Positions 63,393 through 64,000 of a DNA stretch of 64,000 nt are shown here, piece by piece. The notes beneath the pieces were generated by a model. It searched no databases. It had not been told where the DNA came from and saw only the letters and a list, made by a program, of their open reading frames with translations. A program made the translations under genes and the position numbers. Each line of letters opens with the position of its first letter. Positions within the stretch are counted from its first letter, which is position 1. Origin of the DNA: Gnomoniopsis sp. IMI 355080 (taxonomy: Eukaryota > Ascomycota > Sordariomycetes > Diaporthales > Gnomoniaceae); contig JAPEVC010000088.1 in NCBI GenBank assembly GCA_027946555.1, positions 1 to 64,000 on the forward strand, given 5' to 3'.

Positions 63393-64000
63393 TTTCCTCC
63401 GGCAATCTCAATACAAATCAAACTTCGAGTCTTAAAAGTGTTGTGGGTGAATGGATAGAGGATTGTGCTGATCTTTCAGGAACTCAATTATCTTCTTGCA
63501 GACTCCGCAGCCCTTTTATGTGAATTGTAGTCCGTATGCGCGCATTCGAAGCTCAAAGCGATACAGAGCAATCCTTGACCTGCTGAAGGCTCAAAGCTGA
63601 AGTATTCTTGAAAGCAAAGGCTGAAACAATGTAAAGTAACATATCGGAAAAGTTGCAGGTGTGCGCCTGAGACAAAAACGCAACTACTTAAAACAATTCA
63701 TCAAAGGCTTCCCTCACCAAGGCAATCTGTGCCTTGATCAGGTTTCGAAGAAACGAAGAGACGTACAGCATTGAAACAAGGGTGAAAGAATTATTCTGGA
63801 ATTGAGGCATGATCATCCAAGAGAAAATGCTATCGCATGTGGCATTACAGACAACGTCAAAGGGGCCTCGCATATCGTCTGTTTTGGTGTAGAACAGTCA
63901 AGAACAATGGACATGAGCTGGCTGATATTGAGAATTCAGTTTCAACGCGCTACTACCAATCGCTCAAGGACACCCACTAAAACCTTATGCTAGTCTTTGC
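63393..64000. other. Terminal intergenic region
   Basis: 608 bp to the window end. A 61-codon minus-strand frame at 63688-63873 is too weak to call. It should include the promoter of the hypothetical protein gene. Confidence 0.5.

Noticed and set aside
1..64000. CRISPR arrays, bacterial operons, complete transposons
   Set aside because: No regular spacer-repeat arrays, no transposase or reverse transcriptase sequence and no terminal repeats were seen; the DNA is clearly fungal nuclear.

Overview
The window is nuclear DNA of a filamentous ascomycete (Pezizomycotina, most likely Sordariomycetes or a close class). Genes are short-intron and mostly encode recognisable fungal proteins. Introns run 48-113 bp with GTRNGT donors and YAG acceptors; one is 557 bp and one is GC-AG. 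Fungus-typical families are present: ERMES subunit Mdm34, a HET-domain protein, 2EXR and F-box-like proteins, a fungal S10 carboxypeptidase, an MFS drug transporter and Coq11. Intergenic DNA carries TAGGTA/TACCTA tracts and AT-rich stretches. I reconstructed 26 probably intact genes, one gene with an apparent frameshift, and four broken genes.

Layout. 1-370: three tandem tRNA-like cores. 0.6-6 kb: an acidic hypothetical protein (frameshifted), a 2EXR/F-box-like protein and a large, possibly mitochondrial protein. 6.5-14 kb: SYF2 (spliceosome), IPK1 (inositol phosphate kinase) and MDM34 (ER-mitochondria tether). 15-17 kb: a C2H2 zinc-finger gene with an internal amber codon and an ankyrin remnant. 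17-31.3 kb: housekeeping block with YAF9, COQ11, a nucleoside transporter, a 2EXR protein, a GNAT acetyltransferase, haspin kinase, a CCDC47-like ER protein and an ECM15-like protein. 31.3-39.6 kb: accessory stretch with an AT-rich island, a broken membrane-protein gene, an F-box gene, a truncated GMC oxidoreductase and a protein joining a secreted-type N-terminus to an SH3 domain. 40-53.3 kb: an MFS transporter, a secreted carboxypeptidase, a Ser-rich basic protein, a Kex2-type repeat precursor and a multi-pass membrane protein with an AT-hook motif. 56-57.8 kb: a HET gene. 58.5-63.4 kb: ARL3-type GTPase, RRP45 (exosome), CWC15 (spliceosome) and a hypothetical protein.

The most interesting locus is 49597-50064. 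It encodes a 155-residue secreted precursor with three 19-residue repeats, each ending in a Lys-Arg Kex2 site, followed by a single EF-hand/dockerin-like calcium loop and a short two-cysteine tail. Repeats 1 and 3 differ only at synonymous sites, so the peptide itself is probably selected. This looks like a Kex2-processed peptide or RiPP-type precursor that I cannot match to a named family. No UstYa-type or other RiPP tailoring gene is recognisable beside it.

Limits: everything is read by eye from sequence, without database searches. Exon boundaries come from splice consensus plus protein continuity. Single-base lesions may be assembly errors.
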